Below are positions 10,768-23,981 of a stretch of DNA of 64,000 nt, piece after piece (the first letter of the stretch is position 1; each line of letters begins with the position of its first letter). Location of the stretch: contig JAVTVY010017225.1 in the NCBI GenBank assembly GCA_036873755.1, positions 1 to 64,000 of the forward strand. The letters are read 5' to 3'. This DNA is from Hanleya hanleyi. Its lineage: Eukaryota; Mollusca; Polyplacophora; Lepidopleurida; Hanleyidae. Under the pieces are notes generated by a model that was given only the letters and a program-made list of their open reading frames with translations, ran no database searches and was not told the DNA's origin. The position numbers were made by a program, and so were the translations under genes.

Positions 10768-11265
10768 TTAAAGGTGAAATGCAAAGGTTTTTAGATTCTC
10801 CTTTTCACATTTTATATAGACTGAATAATGATAGAAATACCAGTCTATCTAATTCACTTGGTTTAATTTGAATTATCTTGTCTGCTAGAATCTTTTCAAA
10901 AGCCGGTACCCCTAGCACAGCTGAATTCAGATTTGCCAAACGTCCTCGCTTATCTTTCCTTGACAGTGACGTCACATCAGACCAGCAGCCCGGAGACTGA
11001 ACGTTACAAGTATTGACGCCCAGCCAGATGGTCTGATGTGACGTCACAAACGAACGTCAAACAAGGGCAGATAAGCGATGCGGATTTCATTTCTGAAATC
11101 GGCCGGGCTTGAGATACCAACTTTGAAGCACTTTTCAAAAGCTACCAGGAAACAAAATACTTCAAATAAAACCAAACGAAGTATATGGGCTGATATTTCC
11201 ATCATTAACTAGCCCGCAAAAAATATAAATAGGAAAATATGAAAACCTTTGCATTTCACCTTTAA
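10768..11265. mobile_element. TTAA-flanked inverted-repeat element with large internal palindrome
   Basis: TTAA at 10768 and 11262 bounds AGGTGAAATGCAAAGGTTTT and its exact complement. Inside, 'GTGACGTCACATCAGACCA' at 10966 and its perfect 19-bp complement ending at 11047 form a second palindrome, with further partial pairing outward ('CGCTTATCT' and 'AGATAAGCG'). Each arm of the inner palindrome contains TGACGTCA, the consensus cAMP-response element. TTAA flanks suit piggyBac-like or Kolobok-like non-autonomous elements, but the terminal bases do not match the usual piggyBac start. Confidence 0.78.
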
Positions 11266-11289
11266 GGCCTCTGAGGTTTATTTACATAT

Positions 11290-11608
11290 AGGGTTCATAC
11301 GCCTCCTGGAAAGTCCTTAAAACTCCTGGAATTTAATTGCTAACATGGAAAGTCCTTGGTTAAAAATGGCTTAAAAATAAAATTAATCTTCTGGAAACTC
11401 CTGGAAGAACTACACTTTCGTCTTCTGGGAGAACCAGTGATCTGATGCCATGCATTACTGTGCCAAAACTTTTTCCTGAACTTAATCAATTTGCTCATCT
11501 TTGTTGCGAATTATTGCACTAAACACTCCTGGAAATTTAAAATTATTAACCTGTAAACTCCCGGAAAACTCCTGGAATTTTGTCCTGCTGTAAGTGTATG
11601 AACTCTGT
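11290..11608. mobile_element. degraded 'CTCCTGGAA' MITE-like repeat
   Basis: Ends 'GGTTCATACGCC' and 'GTGTATGAACTC' are roughly inverted. Four or more copies of 'AACTCCTGGAA' or 'AAAGTCCTTGG' lie between them. A related stretch occurs at 33790-34165. No target duplication is evident. Confidence 0.5.
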
Positions 11609-11984
11609 ATGTAATTGAACATTCATGGCAATATATTTGTATGTATTATGTACTTTGACACTTCACATACAAATCATACTCTATCACTATCAGTAATTCG
11701 TCTAAAAATTGGCAACTTGAAATCTCATTTTCTATTATTGGATCAGAAATCTCAAACTCCATGACACCGGTGAACAGGTGCATTTTAAAGGAAATGTGTC
11801 TAGTTTAGAAAAAGGGAGAATTGGAAAGCATCCTGATATTTGCGGAGTGACTCCATGCAGATAGATAGATCCTCTGTCACGTCTATATTGTCATTCATTA
11901 AATTTTAAAATTGTAAAGTGTTATAAACTTAATTCTGGCCTGCAGACTCAATAGGTGAATATCTTGATCATGTACATTTGAAGT

Positions 11985-12830
11985 TCAGAACAAATTATCG
12001 TGAGGAATTGCTCCTGTGAACAAATTATCATGATGAGTTGCTCCTGTGAACAATTTATCATGATGAATGGCTCCTGTGAACAAATTATCAGGAGTTGCTC
12101 CTGTGAACAATTTATCATGATGAATGGCTCCTGTGAACAATTTATCATGAGTGGCTCCTGTGAACAAATTATCGTGATGAATGGCTCCTGTGAACAAATT
12201 ATCATGATGAATGACTCCTGTGAACAAATTATCGTGATGAATGGCTCCTGTGAACAAATTATCATGATGAGTTGCTCCTGTGAACAATTTATCATGATGA
12301 ATGGCTCCTGTGAACAATTTATCATGAGTGGCTCCTGTGAACAAATTATCGTGATGAATGGCTCCTGTGAACAAATTATCATGATGAATGGCTCCTGTGA
12401 ACAAATTATCGTGATGAATGGCTCCTGTGAACAATTCATCATGATGAATGGCTCCTGTGAACAATTTATCATGAGTGGCTCCTGTGAACAAATTATCGTG
12501 ATGAATGGCTCCTGTGAACAAATTATCATGATGAGTTGCTCCTGTGAGCAAATTATCATGATGAATGGCTCCTGTGAACAAATTATCATGGTGAATGGCT
12601 CCTTTGAACAAATTATCATGGTGAATGGCTCCTGTGAACAAATTATCATGGTGAATGGCTCCTGTGAACAAATTATCACGATGAGTGGCTCCTGTGAACA
12701 AATTATCATGAGTGGCTCCTGTGAACAATTTATCATGATGAATGGTTCCTGTGAACAATTTATCATGATGGGTGACTTCTGTGAATAAATTATCATGATG
12801 AATGACTCAGGTGAATATATTATCACGATG
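11985..12830. repeat. 24/30-bp minisatellite, about 27 units, with higher-order order
   Basis: The 30-bp unit is close to 'GGCTCCTGTGAACAAATTAT' plus 'CATGATGAAT'. A 24-bp form lacks six bases at the end ('ATGAGT'). The order of variants (AATTTATC versus AAATTATC, long versus short) repeats as blocks of about 150-177 bp, seen from 'GAGTGGCTCCTGTGAACAAA' at about 12149, 12326 and 12475. All units are multiples of three, so three frames of more than 250 codons stay open across both strands. These are by-products of the repeat. Confidence 0.97.
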
Positions 12831-14690
12831 AGTAACTCCTATGAACTGTTTCCTTGTTGGATGACAATGAGTTAATGTACCATCAATCCTTTCACACTTC
12901 AGATAATTTCCTCATATATTCATGTAACTTGGGATTGAAAATACGAGATTGATAGCCAAAGATTTTTTCCTAGAGGTTAGAACTAGAGTTGAGTTCATCA
13001 TTGATTGCATTATCAGAATAATTATGGCATATGGTGAAAATATTGTATATAAATATGTATAGTATATATTATTATAGTAAAACATGAGAAAGGGGTTTCC
13101 ATTCATGCTTTGGTGCAGTCAATCACTTAAACTTCAAACTACTGAGATGTGAATTAAGGTTAAAGAAAGATGTTCAAGCTCTTTTTATTGAAAGAAAATA
13201 TAAGAAAATGCACAACAGTGATTTCATATTTAAAGTAAAAACATATAGTCTGACTGGAATTAAGTACCGGTATTCGAAATTGTATACTGAACCTTGCTAT
13301 ACTACTTTCGGTTATAATCTCCAATTCAATCGTTTTGTAATGTTGTTTTTTTCAATTGTTCATTTTTTTTTATTGAAAAACCATTGATAGAAAGAAAAAT
13401 AAAATAAAAAATTGCACAGCGAATGTGAATCAGTCATTTATTTTGACATGTTTGAAGAAAAAAAAATCCCTGCGAGCCTTGGAAAATTTGACAGAATAAA
13501 TGATTCACAAACGCTTCCTAAGAGAGCACATTTGTCCAAATTCAACACATTTCTGCTGCAGAGTTGAAACCTGTACTGCTGGATCATAAATTTTGGAATG
13601 ATCTTGATTGGTATTCTGGCCCAATCAAGAACTTTATCAACTAAAATTATCTCCTCGCACAGAAGAGTTCCTAATTCTTTGGCACTGCATTGTTAACCAA
13701 ATCATCCATATTCGAAACTCATATTTTTTCAGTACCTTACAACTTGCCTTTACAGCGAAACTTGTATTATGTAGTCGGCAAATATGATGTATGAACTCTA
13801 GAGGCATGTGAGGTTGCCTAAATCTTGCACTACAGAAATCTTTTTTGTTAGCTTCAGTGACAAACTTTAATAACCATGCCATAAGGGAAATGAAAAAGCT
13901 TGAATAAAGGCCATATCGTGAAAGCTTTTTGGGAGCAAAACATTGGTCTGTATGCCTAGTCTGGACCAATAAAATAAAGTTGACTTCAAGATTAACTTTT
14001 TCATGAGCCTGAATATGATGTTAATGTTGTCATGACAGAATATATGACTGTTTATATTGATAAATGCAGGAAAGATATTATATATATATATGTATGTATA
14101 CATGTTTGGTAGAAAGGATGATATTATTTATATTTTTTCATATATTTGGTTTTATTCTCTCATGTTTTTCATCATTTGTATAGTTTTGAGTTGTTAATCG
14201 TTATATGATTACCAGTAATAAAATGTTATCAGTTGATGAAGACTGAATTGTTTGCAGTTAAATTTCAATTTTCGTGAATAAAATGTCTTAAAGCTTGATT
14301 CTGAATGGGGTTTGCTGGCCGCAACTGAGGCCAGGTGGCTATGCATACCAAGAGGTAAATGTCGATTTTGTGGACGTCACAAAGCCAATGTCATAATGTA
14401 ACGACGTTATAATTGTTCATTTTATGACGCCATGTCTTCGTTACTGTTGGAGCACTAATACCGCATAGTGGCTGGCGATCTCCATTGGTAGCTCAGGCCT
14501 TGCTTTTCGTAAAAATTTACTGGAATCCAAGGAGATTCTCGCATGTCTATCTCGTCAGGAATCCAAAGATGTCATTTCTATACAGATCACTAAAATTTTA
14601 TGGGAATCTGTTGGATTTATACTATGAATTATTTTGCGGGAGTGCTGACGGGAATCAGATTCGTGTGGAAAAGCAAGCTCTGTTAGCTAG
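12831..14690. other. no gene recognised
   Basis: AT-rich sequence with homopolymer runs and an AT microsatellite near 14080-14095. No exon-like frame, hairpin or repeat was found that would justify a call. Confidence 0.55.
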
Positions 14691-14694
14691 TTTG

Positions 14695-15115
14695 ATTCTG
14701 AACTGGTATGAAATAACTGTTGGTTCTGAAATGGTTTGAGAGCAAGTTTGGTTCTGGCATGAAAAAAAATAGTTGGGTTCTGAGTTGGTATGAAATAATG
14801 TTTGGTTCTGAACTGGTATGAAATGATTGGTTTAGTTCTGATGGTTAGGAAATAATTAATTTGGTTATGAAAAGGTATGAATATTATGGTCGGTCCTTTA
14901 CAGGTATGAAAGAATTGGTTTCATTATGAAACTGGTATGAAAGAATCAGTATAATCCTGAGCTGCTAGCAAATGATTCCAACCTGGTAAGAAAGGATTGG
15001 TGAATAGTGTGGTCTGAACTGATGCATGAAAGTATTATGGAAGAATTCATTTGGTTCTGAATTAAATGTGAATTATGAAAGAATTGGTATGCTTCTGAAT
15101 TGGTATGAAATTGTC
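14695..15115. repeat. decayed tandem repeat of a 'GGTTCTGAACTGGTATGAAA' unit
   Basis: The phrase TTGGTTCTGAACTGGTATGA and variants recurs at irregular 30-45-bp spacing, with later copies increasingly diverged. It looks like an old minisatellite. No protein is supported. Confidence 0.75.
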
Positions 15116-15193
15116 TGCTTGCTGTCAAATCTGGAAAAACTAGTTGAAAATACCATTGCTCAAAGTGAGCTCACACAAACAAATTGTCTTTAA

Positions 15194-15221
15194 CAAATTT
15201 ACAATGTTCATTGTAAATTTG
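15194..15221. repeat. perfect 13-bp palindrome with 2-nt loop
   Basis: CAAATTTACAATG and its exact complement are separated by TT only. The surroundings (15116-16010) contain no recognised gene. Confidence 0.85.
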
Positions 15222-16010
15222 ACCATGTGTATGGGGGAATACGGCACAATTTCATACGGCCAAACAATATTTTCCCCATACGCATGACTAAATCTACAGT
15301 GAAAATTGTAATATTTCACAGAAAACCTTTACCCCTACTCGAAGTAGACAAGATCTAACAAGATTATGATACAATATTTACTAGTTTCTAGAAAGTTCAG
15401 ATTCTAGACACCAAGTGAAAGGGATGGACTACCAGCAAACGATCTAGCTTAAGAATTTAACTCAATTCTGTGTAATTAATTTATAAGACAGGTATTACAT
15501 AATAGTAACATTAGATACATATACCTCCTCTTTATTATTATCCTATATGATTCTTCTCTCATATCTATTATGTGTGTATCATCTCCAGTGTTCAGGATGT
15601 ATTCACTCTGATATTGAGACAAATGTCATTGTTTTATTCATATTTTTCCAAACACCCCTTTCATGTGAAAAGGGTTATCTGGTTTGTTAAACAAAATCTT
15701 CAATACAGTAACTTGCGTGGACAATGTCACATTCATGACATTGTACGATCATGTCAACAGAGTGGATACATCCTGATTATATCAAGTTATTTTTGATTTC
15801 TGTTTATTCAATTATATTTGCTACTTAGTTTTGCTTTGGCTTCTTCCCTGGAAATGGTTGCTTCCGTTTCATATTTTGACGATCATGGTTTCAGTTTTTC
15901 ACACACCGCCTTTTTTTTCTTTTCTTTTCTTCTCCCCATTTCAGCGATAATCAAGTTGGTAGGTGACCATTAGAAATTGATTTTGTAACAGAGATATCGT
16001 TCATGTCAAA

Positions 16011-16142
16011 GTCTCACAATAAAAAATAATTTTCTTAGATTTTCTTAAATTTCTAAAATAGGAGAAATACATTATTCCCTCTGTGATACAATGTTAAAAA
16101 ATTTCAAGAAATTTGCAAGAAAATTATTTTTTACTGTGAGTC
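16011..16142. mobile_element. 132-bp hairpin element
   Basis: 'CTCACAATAAAAAATAATTT' on the left pairs with 'AAATTATTTTTTACTGTGAG' on the right with one mismatch. The pairing continues inward, less perfectly, to a ~50-bp arm around a ~30-nt centre. The size and form suit a foldback MITE. It could also be transcribed as a hairpin RNA. Confidence 0.7.
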
Positions 16143-17944
16143 ATTTTTTGTTGGGTAAATGAGAATAGTGTCTGGTTAACTCCTTTGCTATATTGCTTTG
16201 ATCTTGAACATACATATATATTTGTCTAACCAATTGTACAGCTCTGTGCAGTGCATCAAGGGATATATTCCCATTTTAAAGCATGGGATTGGTCAATTCA
16301 AATTTTCAAAATGAAACCTGTTATTTCATTGGCTTGTCTGGAAAATCAAAAGAACATTCAGTCAACCATCCTGTAAACATTTCTTTAGTCAATAAGGAGT
16401 CGGGATGTCAATAATTTTTTAAGTAGCAGGTGGAAGGCATGGAAGTAAGCAGCCAAAATAATTGACATGTTTCAAAAGTAGGCGGCTGTTTTGGGCTATT
16501 TTGGGACGCCTACTGCCTTCTAATGACATCCCTGTAATACTGCTGCCAGAGTTCTGTACTTTTGTGGTGTTAATGACTTTTTCACTTTCAAAAGCAAAGG
16601 GAGGTAATCAGAAAATGGGCCTCGCAATTGCTCGACAGAAAGTGGCTGTAGATTATCATTCCTATAAAGTTTGTCTTATTTGGTCAAGGTCAAATTAAAT
16701 TTGTACATTCTCCTGTTTTCTGGTTAATTAAATTTCTACCTTCAAAAGCGATGAAAAAAACCAACAAATTTGACCTATCTCTGAAAAACTTTTTATTTTC
16801 TGAAATTAGTGTTCCCCTGCATGTCTTGTACCTGTAATTGTCAAATGATCATTAAAACCTACAAACTCTCACTGTTCTTCATATAGGTAAGCTTACAAGC
16901 TGTTGAAGCATAATATTGCCACCCGCCAGAAATACAGGAGATCTGACAAATTGTATCGCTTGACCTTGATCTGACAGGGGATCATTTCTTATTTCATGCA
17001 GTATTAAATGGAAGAAAAAAAACATTGGTTCTTCTCATCTTGTTTCGATACATGTACGTTGCCATGGTAACAGTTAGTTTTGGAATTCCACAGAGAAGTC
17101 CAGATAAGCAGGCACCGTGCTACATTTGTAATTACTGTACCATGAAAAGGAAGAAAAAACTTGTCTACTCACTACATGTCTACTGTACTCTGAATCGATC
17201 ATTAAAACAAATTGATAATCAGATTGATAATTAAACAAATTCTGCAATTGCATTTAATAATAATGATCCCTGGCTGTCTGTAAGAATCTAGCATGACCAA
17301 AACTTTGCTTCATTGGGCTGTGAACACCGGTACATATACCTGAAAAGTTTGTATGATCAAAGCTCAACGGCACAGCAGGCTTGAACTAATTATTATTGGT
17401 GGAGGTCTTGTCTACTGTATACACCTGTAATTTAGTCAGTCGTCATGATGGCATGAGTCTGGTCTTTGATGCAATATAGAATGATTACTAGATCTAGGTA
17501 CATGTACCTCTGGAGTCTTCATGCAGTATTTCAGTGGGCATGAAATTCGAATGTAATATTTTGGTTCGTTATCAATTCATGTTGTACTGTGAATATGTGA
17601 AGAAGATACAGGAGAATTGTCTATTGCATGGTGCAAAATTTCCACATACAGAATATGAAATGGCTAATCGGCAAGATCTTAATGCAATGTATGCATGTTC
17701 TTGGTTAGGGAGCTGCTTGAAATTAGGAACCGAGTTCCCTAGTACTAGTAGGGATGGCATATGCCGGTTATTCAAATGGGACCATGCCCAGTTTGGTGTT
17801 CTTTTCTGGATGGATTAGAGTTCCAGTTGGACTGGCATAGACCATTCCCCTCATGCCGCTGCATGGTGTGGCATAAGCCATCCTTTGTCTGCTGAGTTCC
17901 AAACTGTTTGGCATGGAGTTCCTTGGAGTTCCAACACGGGGCAC
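16143..17944. other. no gene recognised
   Basis: Frames of up to 94 codons (for example 17534-17818) have no recognisable motif, no matching splice sites and no useful composition bias. I see nothing to annotate. Confidence 0.55.
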
Positions 17945-18094
17945 CATGCCAGTTCCTAGTATGCCCCATTATGCCAGTTCCTAGTATGCCCCATTATGCC
18001 AGTTCCTAGTATGCCCCATTATGCCAGTTCCTAGTATGCCCCATTATGCCAGTTCCTAGTATGCCCCATTATGCCAGTTCCTAGTATGCCCCAT
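17945..18094. repeat. 25-bp tandem repeat, exactly six units
   Basis: The unit ATGCCAGTTCCTAGTATGCC plus CCATT is repeated with essentially no divergence over 150 bp. Looser matches precede it in 17735-17944 ('CCTAGTACTAG', 'CCATGCC'). The homogeneity suggests recent expansion. Confidence 0.97.
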
Positions 18095-19146
18095 TTTCAA
18101 GAAGCTCCCTTATTCACTCTCAAATTTGTGCCATATGCTCCAAGTTTTGTATGATTTTCGGTGTTGAAATCACGTCTTCTTTTGGTATGTTTGGATACGT
18201 TTGTACACATTGCAGAATTTGTTTCTTCAAAAGTTTGAGCATGAAATTTACATGTTTGGAGTTCAGATGTTTAAACAACATTTTAAAGTCTGTCCATTTT
18301 AATTTGTAATCTACTTTATACCTTGTTAAAAATCAACGGTTGGTTTGGCATAATATTCTTGTTTGTGGAGTATTTACAAACTGAAATGTATAAAGTGACT
18401 ATAAATTTCTCTGTGACAATATCACGCTTAAGAAATTTCAAATTTGCTCCATACAGAATTCAGAATAGTGGTTTGATGTCCCGAGGCTCCATTGCATAGG
18501 GTGATCTCATAAATATATTGAAGTTACATTGTGGACAAAAGTCAGTGAGGCTGTATAAGGTGATAAAAAGGGTGTGCATTTAAACCTACAGTAATTTGGT
18601 TGGCCATCGGATAAGTCGACACATCTACTGGCCAATTTTTATGACCTTATATGGCTTCATGGACTTTTATGGGGTCGCCTTATGTAATAGGATTTTGGGA
18701 CATATAAAACAACTGTTACAAAGTCTTGTATGGAGCAAATTTGAAACTTCTTTAAAACCTGACATTATTGCAAATATCACTGAGAAATTGTATGAAATGA
18801 TTTTTGAGAGAGAAAAATTGCAGTCATTTTGTAGATTTCTGCATGTTATACACACTGTTAAAAAGAAAAGTACTAGATTCCATGCATATGCTGAAATCTC
18901 TTGTACCATCTGATACTGAGTTCTCATTTCTGCATGCCAGAAATTCTTTCACTTCGGTCTTGTATTTCTTAGCTGAATACATAAAGGGAATCGGAGTCCC
19001 ATCTTCAGAAATGTTTTCTAACAGAGACATTTTAGAGACTGTAGACTGCTCAAAAATGTTTTGGAGAATGAAATTTGAGGAAGGAATCATTCGTTAATCT
19101 TCTAGGCATAATCTCTGGTCTAACAACATTTGCTACATGAATTTAG
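18095..19146. other. no gene recognised
   Basis: AT-rich with overlapping short frames on both strands around 18596-19097. None has splice sites or motifs that convince. Confidence 0.5.
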
Positions 19147-19410
19147 AATCATTCCTGATCGGTAATATTTTCCTGATCAATTGCCAACCACAACAGCTGT
19201 TCTAAGCACCATCCTGATTAGTTATATTTCCTTATCAACAGTCAACCACAACATCCCTTCTACATGTAGCTCTACTTAGTACCATCCTGATTGGTTAAAT
19301 TTCATAATCAAGAGCCAATCACAACAGCTGTTTTAAATACCATCCTGATTGGTTAAAGTTCCTTATCAAGAGCCAACCACAACATCTGTACCAACTACCA
19401 TCCTGCAGAT
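19147..19410. repeat. 60-75-bp tandem repeat, about four diverged units
   Basis: Each unit has 'CATCCTGATTGGTTA', 'CCTTATCAAGAGCCAACC' and 'ACAACAGCTGTT' in the same order. The third gap is lengthened by about 17 bp. CCAAT-like and CAGCTG motifs therefore recur at regular intervals. Confidence 0.85.
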
Positions 19411-22400
19411 ATGTCTTAACAGGTGCCAATCTATTACTGTTAAACGAAGATGTCAGAATACTGTCTCCTAAATTATGAATATATATCAGAACTTCATGGG
19501 TGGCTTGGCATTAGTTCTTGCTAACTATATTGGTGGCGGTGTGTGTTTCATACAATCTAATATGAAAAACTAATATATATACCAGTCCTTTATAATCACA
19601 TCAGTTCAAAAAAAGTTGTTAGTTTGACATCAACTCTGGTGAGGTACGTCGATTTCAAACTTAGTCAATTTTAGACCTCTTTCAAAATGCTAATGCGTTA
19701 TTATGCCTATATTAAATTTCAGCAATGGATGTCTAGTTCAGGAGTTGTATATGCCCCTGAAGACTGAGAAATTACTTTCAGCTGACTATGATTTGTTATT
19801 TCGAGATATTAAAACTTTTCTCAGCAAGCAAGTAAGCTAACAACACGACAGGTTTCTGGTCAAGCCCTAAGCCCATCGGTTATTCTGAAGTAATATTTGA
19901 GAATTACATGTACTGTACCTCCTCTCCATAGAAATTAACAAAAGTAATATTAAGTATCTAGACTTAACTTTTGTAATACAGGGGTATTTTTCAAAGTCAA
20001 ACAAATGGGTATAATAATGTTTTGTTTTCTGACGTGTTTTGTCAATTAACAAATTACCATTTCTCCACCTGTTGAATTATTTCAGTGTTAATTAACAGTT
20101 GTGTATCACAGTTTTATTATCTCTCACCAACAATGTCATACCTGTTTGTTTCATTGTTTTGTCTTCGATAATTCATTATGTAGAACATGTATTCGTAATC
20201 GCTCTAATAATTCAATACTATCAAAATTCAATCGACATCAATGTTTGGGTACAAAATTCAATCAGTTATTCTAATAAATGTGATCACCCTCTAAAATCAT
20301 TGAAATAAAAAAGAAATAATGGATTATTTACATAGTTTGAAACTTTTTTTTTCAACTTTCTGTTGTGAAAAATTTTATCATCCTCAAAATTGATTGGCAA
20401 AATTTCACTTCCTGTGATTGAATTCTTGGGGGGATTACATGTACAGTATATTGTGATACATGTTTGCTTTCTTGATTTTGGTATTCCACTTTTCCTTTGA
20501 TATGCATCATGAACCCTCTTGGGTATTCTAGGTGGGAGAACTGTATGGAATTTTTCCTTCGCATCAACTACATTACTTGTAGCTTCAATTTGATTGGTCA
20601 GAATTGAAGCTCCATTGGCCGATGAAATTGTGGGAAGCTGGCCGATATCAAACTATCCACCTACCTGGGCCTTTAACTACATGCTTTACATATTTATGTA
20701 TATCGAAATCTTTAACTAATTAAGATTACTCAAATCGGTATAATGTACTGTAATTACTCTTAACGATGAAACCTTTATAAAAGAAAACATTTAATATGAT
20801 ACAGTGGATATAGATTATATTTGTTGAATTTTTGATTAAATTGAACCAAATTTTAATCTAATTGCTTTTCTTCATTCTGTTTCAGACATATCTCTAGACT
20901 CCTTCCACAATACGACACATACACACCGCCGGGCGGGCGGATGGATGGATTGACAGACAATCTCATGATCACATATGTCCTGTTGATGGTGTCACAATAT
21001 TCACACCATGTCCAGCTTTCTTCGTTGCATGTACATGACTTTTAGTGAGCAACTTTGGTGAGCACAGCTTACTAAAACTTTGAAAAAAGCATCTCTGTGT
21101 TGGGCCTTGAACATGATGACAGGAGGACAAAATCATGGCAGTTTTATGTCAGATGTCATTGCGTCATCCATTGAAGGTGGCTGAGTGGTGAAAAAACTTG
21201 ATGACACAAATCATGAAGCGCTAAACGTTCAAGTTTGGTCTTGTGAATTTCTTGAGCACGACACCACATGTGGACGGAGTAATCTTTATTGGAACAGCTG
21301 TTTTCTCCAGTTCAATGGAGAGCTAGTTCATGTTGGCAAATATTCCACAGAATTGTCAGTACAAAAGAGTGAATGTGAACAAATGTCCATGTCCTTTAAA
21401 GAATGTGTGATATTTCAGACAAAATATCCACAGTTCAAAGGCCAGCAGAGATTTGGGGGAGAAACAGTTGTGTAGTGAAACCAATTATAAATTGTCTCAG
21501 AGATCAGCTGTGGTGTCAATTTTCCATAGTACATGTAGATCCCATAATAGACTTTGTACTGTACTGTGCAGATGACATCATGCAGTCTTATACAGAGCTC
21601 AGTTACTCCATATTACATGTGCATGTATGACTGTATTTGATCACATCATATATATCACCAGATCAATCTGACAATTTGTCATCTATGTCAGTACTACTTG
21701 GACATCTTGTCAGATGGGCGAAGCCGGGCTGATCAAATGTCTGAGGATATTGTATTCATGATTAATGCAAGGCCTGATAAGATTTGTTGGACACCAAATT
21801 CAATTCCACTGAGTGTACAATGTACAATGTCTGGTATTGTTAGAATTTCCAGTACAATACCTGGTATTGTTAGAATTTCCAGTTTTCTGTCCACTTTAGT
21901 GGTCATAATTTTTTGTTGTTGTGGAAACTGCATGCATGTTAATTGGCATGTAGTGTATTGATGACAAATTTTAATTTGCAAGTAGCGGAGGTTTTGCTGT
22001 ACATGTAGATAACAGCATTGTGATGAACAAACAACCAAATCTAGCAGATATACTTGTATATATTATATACACCCACAGATGAGTACAGTGGTACATATAC
22101 ACCACCAGTGGAAAATTGTTCTAACTTGTATTGGATACGTGTAGAAATGATAAAAGTGACAGTTAATACTGGTCAATTTCGTTACTACTTTACTGCAGCG
22201 TCAGATCCTATATATCTCCCTTGCTCACACAGATTCACAACCACACATTTGTGGCTCTTGGGCTGTGCCAGAGGCAATTTATCTATGTTATTTCCAATCA
22301 TTCAGACGTTCAATTCAACCCAGGCCACCAAGGCCATTTGCCTTGGATGCCCTACTTACTGGCCTTGATGCCCGCTGCTAATTTCCAAGTAATTTTATGA

Positions 22401-23880
22401 CAGCCAGGCTTGGTGCCTTTAATTCCACCAAATTGACCTTGCCCTCAAATTTCCCAAAATTCAAGGCCTGATCATTATGCTCTGATGAGTTAACAACATT
22501 CCTAAAACAAACAAACAATTTAATATATATTTGTATGTGATCGATTTTACATCACACCTAAAGAGAAAAAAAGACGGCAAAAAGATCCACACTTCATATG
22601 TTGGTTGCTTAGCCGCAGCTGAAACCATTCGTAAGACTGCATGATTTGGGTCTCCAGTGCTGCTGCAACCAAGAGGCATGAAGCTGCTGGCCTGAATCTG
22701 GGATATAGGACTAATTCTGGACTGGAGAGTATAGTAGGCCTATTTTAAGAAAGATCATTGTTCTTTCTAACTTTGTTTTTCTTCAACAGTATTTATTTTA
22801 CCTGAAACAACTGTTGCTCAGTACCATACCACCTTATTACAATGTATATTTGTGCCAGACCCCATGATCATGATCCTGTCCTATAACTTGAACCTATAGA
22901 CACGGCTACTGTCAACACTACTTCTAATCATTTCCACTAAATGGATGATTATTTCACTTGGGCATGTATTTCTTGTACCGACAGCAACTCAAAGTGAAAT
23001 GACCATATTGAAGTATTGAATGCAGACCAGTCAGCCGTGTTTGTGTAATAAGGCAGGACTTGTTTGACCGAGGCAACTGAAGGAATGTTGAATCAAGGTT
23101 GGATTGTTTTACTGGGACTGGGTGAGTGAAGAATCTTCATGAATGTGGTCCGAGTGAGTGAAGTTCCGTGAATGATGTTGAACTCTGGTTCATGTAATGT
23201 GGACAATGATGAACTTTAACCCCTGAATGTGGATTGGACTTGAGAAATCTGAAATTGTCAATAAATTCGAAGTTGAAGAATTTTAAGGAGTATGTGGGTA
23301 GATGAGATTACAGGGTAAGTGAAATATCAGCACCTGGAGTGTATGTTTCCAGGTGAGATAAATGTGAATGGATTTCAATTTTGCCATATGCGGGCTGTAC
23401 CTGGATGATCACCGTGATTCTAATTGACCATGCCCATCAATGGGGCTTTCAAACTAGGCTGAACTAGCAGAATGCAGGCACACATATGTATGCACAGGGA
23501 CTATTTCTTGGCCCCTGAAGGACATGAAGGACCAGTTCAGTTTGATGGTTTTGGCATGGTTTTTACGTAGTCATCCCGATTTTGAATTTAAGTGAGTCTT
23601 TTTTTAATCCATTTTAGATGCTTTAAGTGTACATACATAGATTAAGCTGTAAATCATTGTCATGCCTTTGTATTTATGACCTCAATTTGATGCCTTTGTA
23701 TTTATGACCTCAACTTTTCTATGGTGACTTGTTTGCTGTATTATTGATCTATGCCAGTTGATGTGTGTTGAGCATGTTAAGCCAACCTACTTGCCTCTGT
23801 CTATCATGTCCCTTTACCTCGATTACAGCTTGATGTCACAAAGACAAGTCTAGCTTGTTCTTGGTAGAAATTGGTCTCGA
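19411..23880. other. long stretch without a recognised gene; minor repeats
   Basis: Minor items: a fragment resembling the 7557-type MITE at about 20265-20450 ('AATTTCACTTCCTGTGATTG'); a 31-bp duplication at about 21833-21894 ('GGTATTGTTAGAATTTCCAG'); a 28-bp duplication at about 23662-23717 ('GCCTTTGTATTTATGACCTC'); and an imperfect palindrome at 20581-20611. No coding exon is supported. Confidence 0.55.
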
Positions 23881-23964
23881 CAACCGTCGGAAATAACAGT
23901 AAATGATGATTAACTTTACAATAAACAACACTGAAATATAAACCAATTAAACTTAAAATAACAA
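23881..23964. repeat. left part of a degenerate 'GAAATAACACTAAATGACAA' repeat
   Basis: 'GGAAATAACAGTAAATGATG' here matches the motif of the long degenerate repeat at 30412-31790. The DIRS copy at 23965-30411 appears to have split this pre-existing repeat, which supports the element boundaries. Confidence 0.6.
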
Positions 23965-23981
23965 TTTGTAGCCCAAATCGT

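Noticed and set aside
11948..12826. Long frames (292, 257 and 262 codons) on both strands over the 12-kb minisatellite
   Set aside because: All follow from 24/30-bp units being multiples of three. There are no start context, splice sites or non-repeat coding flank.
17945..18094. CRISPR-like array
   Set aside because: Direct tandem units without spacers, in a eukaryotic setting.
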